A stretch of 64,000 bases of DNA from an uncultured Oceanospirillales bacterium (GTDB taxonomy: Bacteria; Pseudomonadota; Gammaproteobacteria; Xanthomonadales; SZUA-36). Below, one piece after another: positions 53,967 through 61,382 of this stretch. The stretch's first letter is position 1. Each line of letters starts with the position of its first letter. The DNA lies in assembly GCA_913055655.1 (NCBI GenBank), contig CAJXKA010000002.1:1-64000 (forward strand), given 5' to 3'. A program made the position numbers and the translations under genes. The notes below the pieces were generated by a model that was given only the letters and a program-made list of their open reading frames with translations, ran no database searches and had not been told where the DNA came from.

Positions 53967-55094
53967 TCAGGGCTGCGCGTCGATGTCGCTGGCGGTCACC
54001 GGCATGCCCTGCCGCACCTTCTGGACGCCGTGCACGATGACCCGGTCGCCCTCGGACAGGCCCTCGTTGACCACCAGTCGTGTGCCATCACGCTGGCCCA
54101 GCGTGACATTGCGGCGTTCGACCATGCCGTCATCGCCCACGATGAACACGTAACGGCCCTGCATGTCTTCCAGGACGGCCGGCTGCGGTACCAGCAGGCC
54201 GGGTTTCGGCTGGCCGCGCTGGATCTCGATTCGAACAAACTGGCCAGGCAGCAAAATGCCCTGGGGGTTGGGGAAGCGGGCCGTGACGGTGACCGTACCG
54301 GTTCCCGGGTTGACCCGGTTGTCGGCATAGCTGATCACGCCTTCGTGGGGATAAAGGTCACCGTTCGGCATCTTCATCTGGGGCGTGTACTGGACCGGCG
54401 GTTCACCCCTGGCCTCGCGTTCCTGGTTCTCACGAAAGGCATCGGCAAGCGCCTGCTCGGTGACATCGAAATCGACCAGCATCGGGTCAAGCTGCACCAC
54501 CGTGACCAGCGCGCCGGCGCCAGGGTCGACCAGGTCGCCGATGCTCAGTTCGGAGCGCCCCGCAGTGCCCGCGAATGGCGCCCTCACCTCGGTGAAGCCC
54601 AGGTCGATCTCCGCCTGCTGCAGCGCCGCGCGGGCCTCTTCATGCGCGGCCCGGGCTGAATCGCGTTCACCCTCGAGCTGGTCAATCTCGGCCTGGCTGA
54701 TGTAGCCGTCGTCGACCAGTTGCCGGCCCCGTTCGAGATTGCGTTCCGCGACATTCATCGCGGCTTCCGTGCGACTCAGGGTGGCGCGCGCCGAGTCCAG
54801 CGTGGCCTGGTAGGGTCGGGGGTCGATCCGGAACAGCAGGTCGTCCTCGGCCACCGCCTGGCCTTCCTCGAAATTGCGCTCGATGATGGTGCCGCTGATC
54901 CGGGCGCGGATCTGCGCGTCTTCCTTCGCCCGGGTCCTGGCGACATACTCAAAGACCGTGGCGACCTGTTCGCTGGACAGCGTCACGGTCTGCACCGCCG
55001 GTGGCGGCGCCTGCGGCGCGGCGGGCTCCTCACTGCAGGCCGACAACACGATGGCCGTGGCGGCCAGGATGGGAAAAACGATCGCGCGGCGCAT
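53967..55094 (-). CDS. RND efflux adaptor lipoprotein (AcrA-like)
   Basis: A 375-residue membrane-fusion protein with a lipobox (VLSACSEE, Cys20). It follows the order of MexA/AcrA: a beta-barrel start, the lipoyl half IRARISGTIIERNFEEGQAV, a coiled-coil hairpin (about 95-165), the second lipoyl half TEVRAPFAGTAGRSELSIGDLV, and the C-terminal domain. The ATG at 55094 has a GGGGGTGAT site and is preferred over an upstream start that adds 44 residues. It precedes the pump gene by 24 bp. Confidence 0.93.
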   Translation of the reverse strand: MRRAIVFPILAATAIVLSACSEEPAAPQAPPPAVQTVTLSSEQVATVFEYVARTRAKEDAQIRARISGTIIERNFEEGQAVAEDDLLFRIDPRPYQATLDSARATLSRTEAAMNVAERNLERGRQLVDDGYISQAEIDQLEGERDSARAAHEEARAALQQAEIDLGFTEVRAPFAGTAGRSELSIGDLVDPGAGALVTVVQLDPMLVDFDVTEQALADAFRENQEREARGEPPVQYTPQMKMPNGDLYPHEGVISYADNRVNPGTGTVTVTARFPNPQGILLPGQFVRIEIQRGQPKPGLLVPQPAVLEDMQGRYVFIVGDDGMVERRNVTLGQRDGTRLVVNEGLSEGDRVIVHGVQKVRQGMPVTASDIDAQP

Positions 55095-55224
55095 ATCACC
55101 CCCCAAGGTTGAATTCTGCCTTCGCCGCTCCAGTCTGAAGCTTCGCCCTGCAGCGGTCAATCGGCCGGCGCGACTGTGGTAGCTTGTGCGCGTTACCGTT
55201 TTCAATTTAACCCCGGAGCCCAAC

Positions 55225-55479
55225 ATGTCCGAAACCGTCGAAATCCCGACCTACCCCGTGGTGGGCTGGAACCTGGCCCAGGCCGAGAGCGCCGCACTGC
55301 TGCTGCTGAACATGCGTTTCCTGTCCGCCCGCGAACAGAGCATCGATGAGCCGACCCAGAGCGGCTACTACGTCATGACCCGGCAGCAGGCGCTGGACCT
55401 GGCGAAAATGCTGTCTGACTACGCCCACAAGCTGCCGGAAGACGCCGACGGTGCGCCTGACGGAACGACCAGCCACTGA
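55225..55479 (+). CDS. BssS-like protein
   Basis: An 84-residue protein similar to E. coli BssS (YceP), a small protein linked to biofilm and stress regulation. Both share the pattern YPVVGWNLAQAES / HPLVGWDISTVDS near the N-terminus, a hydrophobic LLLLNMRFL segment and a second helix. The match is moderate and made by eye. A GGAG site lies upstream of the ATG at 55225. It is divergent from the efflux operon and followed by a GNAT gene. Confidence 0.7.
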   Translation: MSETVEIPTYPVVGWNLAQAESAALLLLNMRFLSAREQSIDEPTQSGYYVMTRQQALDLAKMLSDYAHKLPEDADGAPDGTTSH

Positions 55480-55508
55480 AACCGGACAGGAATCACCCGG
55501 CTGGTGAC

Positions 55509-55985
55509 TTGAAAGCACTCCGGTTTCGCCGGGCCAATGACAGGGACGCCGACGCCATCAGCGCCCTGGTGGTGCCGCTGGTCGAAAAATACATCGTCTA
55601 TCCCTTCGAACCGTCGGCGGCGTCACGGCTGCTCGATTCCATGACCGCCGCGGCCTTTGCAAAACGCATCATTGGGGGATATCGATATCACGTCGCCGTC
55701 GATGGCGATGCCATTGTCGGGGTCGTGGCCACGAAAGACGACAGCCACCTCTATCACCTTTTCGTCGCCGAGTCGGTCCAGCGCCACGGCGTCGCCACGG
55801 CGTTGTGGGACCTGGCCCGGCGGGCCAGTCGCGAGGCCGGTTACGAGGGCGACTTCACGGTGAACGCCTCGCGATATGCCGAGGGCTTCTATCGAAAGCT
55901 CGGTTTTGAACGCGTCCGTTCCGCAACCCAGGATGGCATTGCCCATGTTGAGATGCGACTTCCGGCTGGAACGGAGCGTCGGTGA
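55509..55985 (+). CDS. GNAT-family N-acetyltransferase
   Basis: A 158-residue acetyltransferase with the acetyl-CoA binding motif QRHGVATALWDLA (about 94-106, with the R/Q-x-x-G-x-A/G pattern). A later region with Tyr (RYAEGFYRKLGF) matches the GNAT fold end. TTG at 55509 is the only plausible start. The substrate is unknown; proteins annotated this way range from antibiotic to amino-acid acetyltransferases. Its TGA stop is in the first unit of a tandem array. Confidence 0.8.
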   Translation: MKALRFRRANDRDADAISALVVPLVEKYIVYPFEPSAASRLLDSMTAAAFAKRIIGGYRYHVAVDGDAIVGVVATKDDSHLYHLFVAESVQRHGVATALWDLARRASREAGYEGDFTVNASRYAEGFYRKLGFERVRSATQDGIAHVEMRLPAGTERR

Positions 55986-56026
55986 GACGGTGGAGCGGTG
56001 GGACAGTGGGGCGGGGCTCGGTGGGC
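55981..56026 (+). repeat. Degenerate tandem 8-mer array at gene end
   Basis: GGTGAGAC, GGTGGAGC, GGTGGGAC and AGTGGGGC follow each other from 55981 with an 8-base period. The GNAT stop codon TGA lies inside the first unit. The units then decay into G-rich sequence. The same first unit ends the glyoxalase gene on the other strand at 83-76 and recurs after ahcY. Confidence 0.8.
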
Positions 56027-56111
56027 CGTTGAGGCCTTGAGGAGCCACTCCCGAGTTTTTTGCGCAATTATGGAAATTCGCGCAATTTGCGTTGCGCTTT
56101 TGAGCACGTCT

Positions 56112-56140
56112 CAAAAAAGAGGGCGCCACTAAGGGCGCCC
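56112..56140 (-). terminator. Rho-independent terminator of the sulfurylase gene
   Basis: GGGCGCC (56121-56127) pairs with GGCGCCC (56134-56140) over an ACTAAG loop, and on the minus strand it is followed by TCTTTTTTG. It lies 31 bases past the stop of the sulfate adenylyltransferase gene. Confidence 0.85.
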
Positions 56141-56170
56141 CAATCACTCACCAGACACACACAATCAAAC

Positions 56171-57886
56171 TTATTTCAGGTAGCCGTGCTTCTCGAGGGT
56201 AATGAGAATGCGGTGCGCGGCCAGGTCCGGGCTCAGCTCGGAGGTGTCAATGACGATCTCCGGGTTCTCCGGCACTTCGTACGGGTCGTCGATGCCGGTG
56301 AAGCCCTTGATGATGCCGGCGCGCGCCTTGGCGTACAGGCCCTTGCGGTCACGCTCCTCGCACACCTCGATGGGCGTGGCGACATGCACTTCCAGGAAAC
56401 CGCCCAGCGGCTCGATGGCCTCGCGCACCTGGCGACGCATTTTCGCGTACGGCGCGATCGGCGCGCAGATGGCGATGCCGCGGTTCTTGGTGATCTCGCT
56501 GGCTACGTAGCCGATGCGCTGGATGTTGAGGTTGCGATGCTCTTCGGAGAAGGTCAGCTCGCTCGACAGGTTCTTGCGCACCACGTCGCCGTCCAGCAGC
56601 GTCACCGGGCGTGAGCCGTCTTCCAGCAGCTTGACCATCAGCGCGTTGGCGATGGTGGATTTGCCGGAACCGGACAGACCGGTGAAGAAAATGGTGAAGC
56701 CCTGCTTGTGCTTGGGCGGATGCGCGCGGCGCAGTTCTTCCACCACCTTCGGGTAGGAGAACCATTCCGGGATATCCAGGCCCTCGGCCAGGCGACGACG
56801 GAACTCGGTGCCGGACAGGTTCAGCACCTTGTCGGTCGGCTCGGTCTCGTCGGCGGGCAGGTACTCGGCCTTGTTTTCCACGTACACCATCAGCTTGAAC
56901 GGCACCATGGTGATGTCCATTTCCTCCTCAAATTCCTTGAAGAGGTCCTGGGCGTCGTAGGGGCCGTAGAACGGGTTGCCGTCTTTGTCGTTGCCCGGGC
57001 CGGCGTGGTCGCGGCCGACAATGAAGTGCGTGCAGCCGTAGTTCTTGCGGATCAGCGCGTGCCAGATGGCCTCGCGCGGGCCGGCCATGCGCATGGCCAG
57101 GTTCAGCAGGCTCAGCGTGGTGGTCTGTTCCGGGTACTGCTCCAGCACGTGTTCGTAGCAGCGCACGCGGGTGAAGTGGTCGATGTCACCCGGCTTGGTC
57201 ATGCCCACCACCGGCTGGATCAGCAGGTTGGCCTCGCACTCGCGCGCGGCGCGGAAGGTCAGTTCCTGGTGGGCGCGGTGCAGCGGGTTGCGGGTCTGGA
57301 AGGCCACGACCTTGCGCCAGCCCAGCTTGCGGAACTTGCCGCGCAGCTCGGCCGGGGTGTCGCGCAGCAGCTTGAAATCGTAGAAGGTCGGGACTTCAAC
57401 GCCACGCAGCTTGCCGCCGATGTAGTGGCTGCCGGCCTTGTGGAACAGGTAGTTGACCGCCGGGTGGGTGTCGTCGGTGGTGCCGAACACCTTCTCGGCT
57501 TCCTCTTCCTTGTTCGGCTGCCAGATGTCCTCGATTTCCAGGGTCGCGATCAGTACGCCCTCGGCGTCGCGCAGGGCGATGGTGTCGCCCTCGGAGACAT
57601 TGCCGGCGAAGTCTTCGTTCACGTCCAGCGTGATCGGCATCGGCCACAGCACGCCGTTCACCAGGCGCATACCGTCGCGCACGGCTTCGTAGTCGGCCTT
57701 GTTCAGGAAGCCTTCCAGCGGTGAGAACGCGCCATTCAGCAGCAGGTCCAGGTCACACAGCTGGCGCGGGGTCAGGTCCCAGGACGCGTAGTCCTTGGCC
57801 TTGACCTTTTCCTCGTCGGCCAGGTGTTCCGGCAGGTAAAGTTCCTTGAGTTCGCCGCCATGCGGCTCTTTGAAAGCGCCCATCAT
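56171..57886 (-). CDS. Bifunctional sulfate adenylyltransferase / APS kinase
   Basis: A 571-residue fusion that makes APS from sulfate and ATP and then phosphorylates it to PAPS. Residues about 1-390 are an ATP sulfurylase of the Sat type, with the HxxH-bearing TRNPLHRAHQ and the VGRDHAGPG block. Residues about 400-571 are APS kinase with Walker A GLSGSGKST and LDGDVVRKNLSSELTFSEEHR. The start is ATG 57886 or 57883; a GGAG site lies upstream. Many gammaproteobacteria use CysDN instead, so a Sat-CysC fusion is notable. It is encoded 59 bp downstream of a TetR gene on the same strand. Confidence 0.93.
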   Translation of the reverse strand: MMGAFKEPHGGELKELYLPEHLADEEKVKAKDYASWDLTPRQLCDLDLLLNGAFSPLEGFLNKADYEAVRDGMRLVNGVLWPMPITLDVNEDFAGNVSEGDTIALRDAEGVLIATLEIEDIWQPNKEEEAEKVFGTTDDTHPAVNYLFHKAGSHYIGGKLRGVEVPTFYDFKLLRDTPAELRGKFRKLGWRKVVAFQTRNPLHRAHQELTFRAARECEANLLIQPVVGMTKPGDIDHFTRVRCYEHVLEQYPEQTTTLSLLNLAMRMAGPREAIWHALIRKNYGCTHFIVGRDHAGPGNDKDGNPFYGPYDAQDLFKEFEEEMDITMVPFKLMVYVENKAEYLPADETEPTDKVLNLSGTEFRRRLAEGLDIPEWFSYPKVVEELRRAHPPKHKQGFTIFFTGLSGSGKSTIANALMVKLLEDGSRPVTLLDGDVVRKNLSSELTFSEEHRNLNIQRIGYVASEITKNRGIAICAPIAPYAKMRRQVREAIEPLGGFLEVHVATPIEVCEERDRKGLYAKARAGIIKGFTGIDDPYEVPENPEIVIDTSELSPDLAAHRILITLEKHGYLK

Positions 57887-57945
57887 CTTGCTCCAGTTCT
57901 GATTCGTCAGGTTTTGGTCTTGAGTGAAATTCGGTGTCGTCGCCG

Positions 57946-58560
57946 TCAGCCGGCGCGATCGTGGTCGTGGTCGACCAGGCCGTTCAGCAGCAGGTCGGTG
58001 CACTTGCGGATCACCTCGAACACATCGAGTTCCGCGTCGCGGACGATCAGGTCGCCCCAGGCATTGCAGATGCCGATCACCGATTGCGCGGCGAAATGGC
58101 AGTCCAGGTTCGGCCGGATCGCGCCGTCGCGCACCGCGTCCTCGAAAATGCCTTCCAGCAGTTCGCGGTAACGGCTGCCCATCTTCTTCAGCTTGCGCCG
58201 CTTCAGTTCGGGCAGGTAAAGGCGCTCGTCGTTATGCACCTTCAGCGCCTCGTTCTTTTCCCGGTAACTCGACAGGTGCGAGGTAACCGTGGCCAGCAGG
58301 CGCGCCTCGAAAGGCTGGCGGCTGGCGGCAATCTCTTCCATCCGCTGGACGTAGTCGCTGATGCCGTACAGGCAGACTTCGGCCAGCGCCTCTTCCTTCG
58401 ACTTGAAGTAGTAGTAGAGGCTGCCCTGCTTGATGCCCATCGCCTCGGCGATGTCGCCGGTGCTGGCGCCGTGGTAGCCCTTGTGCGCAAACACCGTCGC
58501 GGCCGCGCGAATGGCGGCCAGGCGTTGCTGCTGGTACTTGGGCGACTCCGGGTTTTGCAC
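57946..58560 (-). CDS. TetR-family transcriptional regulator
   Basis: A 204-residue repressor with an N-terminal helix-turn-helix at about 31-52 (GASTGDIAEAMGIKQGSLYYYFKSKEE), a standard TetR pattern. The C-terminal ligand-binding part is not assignable. I chose the GTG at 58560; a longer frame to 58647 crosses its own promoter and operator. Two palindromes at 58593-58610 and 58640-58656 lie upstream. It may regulate itself and the sulfurylase gene that follows it. The ligand is unknown. Confidence 0.88.
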   Translation of the reverse strand: MQNPESPKYQQQRLAAIRAAATVFAHKGYHGASTGDIAEAMGIKQGSLYYYFKSKEEALAEVCLYGISDYVQRMEEIAASRQPFEARLLATVTSHLSSYREKNEALKVHNDERLYLPELKRRKLKKMGSRYRELLEGIFEDAVRDGAIRPNLDCHFAAQSVIGICNAWGDLIVRDAELDVFEVIRKCTDLLLNGLVDHDHDRAG

Positions 58561-58592
58561 GTTTCGGCTTGGTGAGGCGACGAAGACGCGTA

Positions 58593-58610
58593 TTCTATAG
58601 GTGTATAGAA
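58593..58610. promoter_or_regulatory. TetR-type operator with overlapping promoter
   Basis: TTCTATA-GGTG-TATAGAA (58593-58610) is a perfect 7-base inverted repeat with a 4-base spacer. On the minus strand a TTGTAA and a TAGAAT, spaced by 16 bases, flank and overlap it, so a bound repressor would block the promoter. It is the likely autoregulatory site of the TetR gene. Confidence 0.6.
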
Positions 58611-58639
58611 AAATTACAAGGTATTGTCGACATGGCGCA

Positions 58640-58656
58640 TAGAACAATGCGTTCTA
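58640..58656. promoter_or_regulatory. Second palindrome upstream of the TetR gene
   Basis: TAGAAC (58640-58645) and GTTCTA (58651-58656) are perfect inverted 6-base arms with a 5-base spacer, 30 bases further upstream than the main operator. The half-sites resemble but do not equal those at 58593-58610. It could be an auxiliary site or belong to another regulator. Confidence 0.4.
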
Positions 58657-58695
58657 AGCTTTAAACCAATAGAAAGTTGGGGTGGGGACGAGCGA

Positions 58696-59811
58696 TCAGC
58701 GCCAGGACCACTGGCCGAACTCCATTTCCAGCCAGACACCGAATCCCCACGAGGCTTCCCGCTTCTCGTAGGCGAACTCGCGCGGCCAGGTCAGGCTGGG
58801 GCCCACCGACAGGTACATCCAGTCGCGGGTGAACGGCTGGCGCCAGACCAGGTTCAGGCCGTACTCCTTCAGCGGCACTTCCCAGCCGGTTTCCCCCCGG
58901 GCAAAGGCCAGCAGCGACCAGGCGCCGTGATTGTTGACGTGGTACCAGGTCTGGCCAACGCGCCATTCGGCGCCTTCGAAAACCTCGTTGACCGTGGCAT
59001 AGGCCTCCCAGCGCAATACGTCCACCGGGGTGACCGCCCAGGATACGTCGCCGCGGCTGGTGGTCCCCCACCCATCATCGTTGCGCCAGAAAAAGGTCTG
59101 CCGGAATCGCAGGTCGGTGTCGGGCGTGAATGCCTTGTAGTAGTACCACTGCAGCTTGGCGTAGGGGACGGGTTCGCTGCGAAGCCGCATGCCGACCGAC
59201 CAGTCCCAGCCGCGGTCGCCGTCCTGGCGCCTTCCCCCCAGGCCCAGCAGCCAGGAAGGATCGTCATCGGTCGCGCGGTTGACGAGGCCCGGGTTGTAGA
59301 AGACCTCGTTCTGGGTTTCGGTGTCCGAGATGAATTCGTCGTCCTCGCCGCGGCCGAGCAGCACGTCGAAGCGGCGGCTGGCGTTCGGCAGCGGTGCACG
59401 GACCCGGAGTTTGAGTTTCTCGTCGAAACCGTAGTATTGCTCGTATTCCGCACCCACCCGAACAAAACCGGCGACTTCGTCTTCCGGGTAGTCGATTTCG
59501 TGGCCGAACCAGCCGTCGACATACCGGAACGTGTGACAGGTCACGCCGCGAAAGAAGTCGCGGACGTCCTCCTGCCAGTGCGGGATATCGGAAATCCAGT
59601 CACAGGGGTCGTCCGCCACGCTGATCGGGGGCTCATCAAACTCGGCAGGCGCTTCCTCGGTGGCCAGCGGGTGCAACGGCGTGAGCGGCCAGAGCGCAGC
59701 GTCCAGGGCATCGTCTGTGGTCGCTGAATCCTGGGCAAGCGCGGAGGCCGACGCGGTCCAGGACAGCGCGATCGCCAGTAACCACCCCGATTTGCGTGCA
59801 AGCGCGGCCAT
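58696..59811 (-). CDS. Predicted outer-membrane beta-barrel-like protein
   Basis: A 371-residue exported protein. The signal peptide covers residues 1-27 (ending ASALAQ). The mature part has alternating-residue strands rich in Trp, Tyr, Arg and Asp (YAKLQWYYYKAF, WGFGVWLEMEFGQWSW), ending in an aromatic-Arg tail, so an outer-membrane barrel is plausible. A domain of unknown type with Cys residues (DDPCDWIS, GVTCHTF) precedes it. The ATG at 59811 is preferred, giving the signal peptide. The gene is not assignable to a pore family. Confidence 0.65.
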   Translation of the reverse strand: MAALARKSGWLLAIALSWTASASALAQDSATTDDALDAALWPLTPLHPLATEEAPAEFDEPPISVADDPCDWISDIPHWQEDVRDFFRGVTCHTFRYVDGWFGHEIDYPEDEVAGFVRVGAEYEQYYGFDEKLKLRVRAPLPNASRRFDVLLGRGEDDEFISDTETQNEVFYNPGLVNRATDDDPSWLLGLGGRRQDGDRGWDWSVGMRLRSEPVPYAKLQWYYYKAFTPDTDLRFRQTFFWRNDDGWGTTSRGDVSWAVTPVDVLRWEAYATVNEVFEGAEWRVGQTWYHVNNHGAWSLLAFARGETGWEVPLKEYGLNLVWRQPFTRDWMYLSVGPSLTWPREFAYEKREASWGFGVWLEMEFGQWSWR

Positions 59812-60194
59812 GCTCTTGTCGTCACCCCCCGGCGCGGTCTGTGCCGCGCCCAGGTGTCCATTCTTACGCCCCGGGCAAAAAAAACCAAACGCCCAATGTA
59901 ACTTTTGCCCGTCGAATGTCGTCAAAACAGTTGAAAGCCGGGTAAGTGCCGCCATCTGTGGCGCTCACGGGTCGGGAGACTCGGTTTGTCGCACCAGGCG
60001 GTGCACCTGACTTTTGACCCATGCGCCGGGTCCAGCTGTTGTGGTGTTATAGCCAAGCGATACACCCGGGCCATGACCAGACATGGCCCAACAGCTGAAA
60101 AAGCGTGGTCGCAATGAGGCGACCAGGCCAGCACGGGATTGCGGATTCCTGTGAATTAAACAGGGGCTTGTCCCCGGATCCAGAGGGTTTAACA
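59812..60194. other. Intergenic leader region with stacked inverted repeats
   Basis: No gene is seen in these 383 bases. CGGGCAAAA (59872-59880) pairs with TTTTGCCCG (59903-59911). CAGCTGTTG (60033-60041) pairs with CAACAGCTG (60089-60097), enclosing GGGCCATG-ACCAGA-CATGGCCC (60068-60089). Just before the adaptor gene, TTAAAC (60156-60161) pairs with GTTTAA (60187-60192) around GGGG/CCCC. The last hairpin would cover the AGAGGG sequence and end two bases before the GTG start at 60195. These could regulate the RND operon or be operators. Confidence 0.6.
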
Positions 60195-61379
60195 GTGAAA
60201 AAGATATTCAAGGTATCCGCGCCGGTACTGGTGTTGCTTGCGGGTTTCGTCATCGTCAAGGTGCTGGCCGACATGCGGCCGGAGCCGGAGAAGACCGAGG
60301 AAGCCCAGCGCCTGGTCTCGCTGTACGTGGACGAGGTGAAATCCGAGAACGTCACCGTTGACGTCTCCACGCAGGGTGAAGTGCGCCCGAAAACCGAGAT
60401 TGACCTGATCCCGCAGGTGTCCGGGCGTATCGTCGCCATGTCGGAGCAGTTCAACGACGGCGCCGAGTTCCTGCCGGGCGCCATGCTGCTGAAGATTGAC
60501 GACACGGATTACCAGTTGGCGCTGGTGCGCGCCCAGGCCCGCGTGGCCGAGGCGAAGACCGAGCTGCAGCGCCAGCAGGCCACCCGCGCCATCAAGGAAG
60601 CCGAGTGGGCCGAAGACCGCCAGCGCGGCGGTGTGCCCACGTCGTTTGCGCTGAACCAGACCCAGGTCGAGCAGGCCGAGGCCGAACTGGCCGCTGCCGA
60701 GGCCGACCTGCGCCAGGCACGACTGGACCTGGAGCGCACCGAGATCACCGTGCCCTTCCGGGGCCGGGTGCGAGCGCGTCACGTTGGCATCGGCCAGTAC
60801 GTGACCGCCGGCCAGGCGCTGGGCCGCGTGTTCTCCATCGATACCGTCGAAGTCCGCCTGCCGCTGACCGACAACCAGCTGGTGGAACTGAACCTGCCGC
60901 TGGGTTACGAGGCGGCTGACATCCTGGCGGCGCCGCGGGTGGAGTTCAGTGCGACGCTGGGTAACCGCGAGTACCGCTGGGAAGGCCGTATCGTGCGCGT
61001 CAATGCCGCGGTTGATAACGACACGCGCCTGATCTACGCCACGGCCGAGGTCGTCGACCCGTACGGCAAGGCGGCCATCGAGGGCATGCCCATGGCCGTC
61101 GGCCTGTTCGTCAACGCACAGGTCGACAGCGTCAATGAACGCCAGGCCTACGTCATGCCGCGCCTGGCGCTGCGCAACCAGGACAAGGTCTACGTCATCA
61201 ACGACGAAAACCGCCTGGAAATCCGCACCGTCGACGTGCTCTCCACCTCGGAAGACCGCGTGCTGGTGACCGCGGGTGTGAATCAAGGTGAACGCGTGGT
61301 GACCTCGACCCTGCCCAATGCCGTCGATGGCATGCAGGTGGAGGCCCTGGAACGCGATTCCGTCGCCCAGGAGGGCTGA
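60195..61379 (+). CDS. RND efflux adaptor (membrane fusion protein)
   Basis: A 394-residue periplasmic adaptor anchored by one N-terminal helix (about 9-28) rather than a lipid. It has the lipoyl half VRPKTEIDLIPQVSGRIVAMSEQ, a coiled-coil hairpin (about 115-190), the second half ITVPFRGRVRARHVGIGQYVTAG and a beta-barrel domain. GTG at 60195 is chosen. The start is close to the hairpins described in the leader. It precedes the pump gene by 3 bp and probably forms one operon with it. Confidence 0.92.
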   Translation: MKKIFKVSAPVLVLLAGFVIVKVLADMRPEPEKTEEAQRLVSLYVDEVKSENVTVDVSTQGEVRPKTEIDLIPQVSGRIVAMSEQFNDGAEFLPGAMLLKIDDTDYQLALVRAQARVAEAKTELQRQQATRAIKEAEWAEDRQRGGVPTSFALNQTQVEQAEAELAAAEADLRQARLDLERTEITVPFRGRVRARHVGIGQYVTAGQALGRVFSIDTVEVRLPLTDNQLVELNLPLGYEAADILAAPRVEFSATLGNREYRWEGRIVRVNAAVDNDTRLIYATAEVVDPYGKAAIEGMPMAVGLFVNAQVDSVNERQAYVMPRLALRNQDKVYVINDENRLEIRTVDVLSTSEDRVLVTAGVNQGERVVTSTLPNAVDGMQVEALERDSVAQEG

Positions 61380-61382
61380 TCC

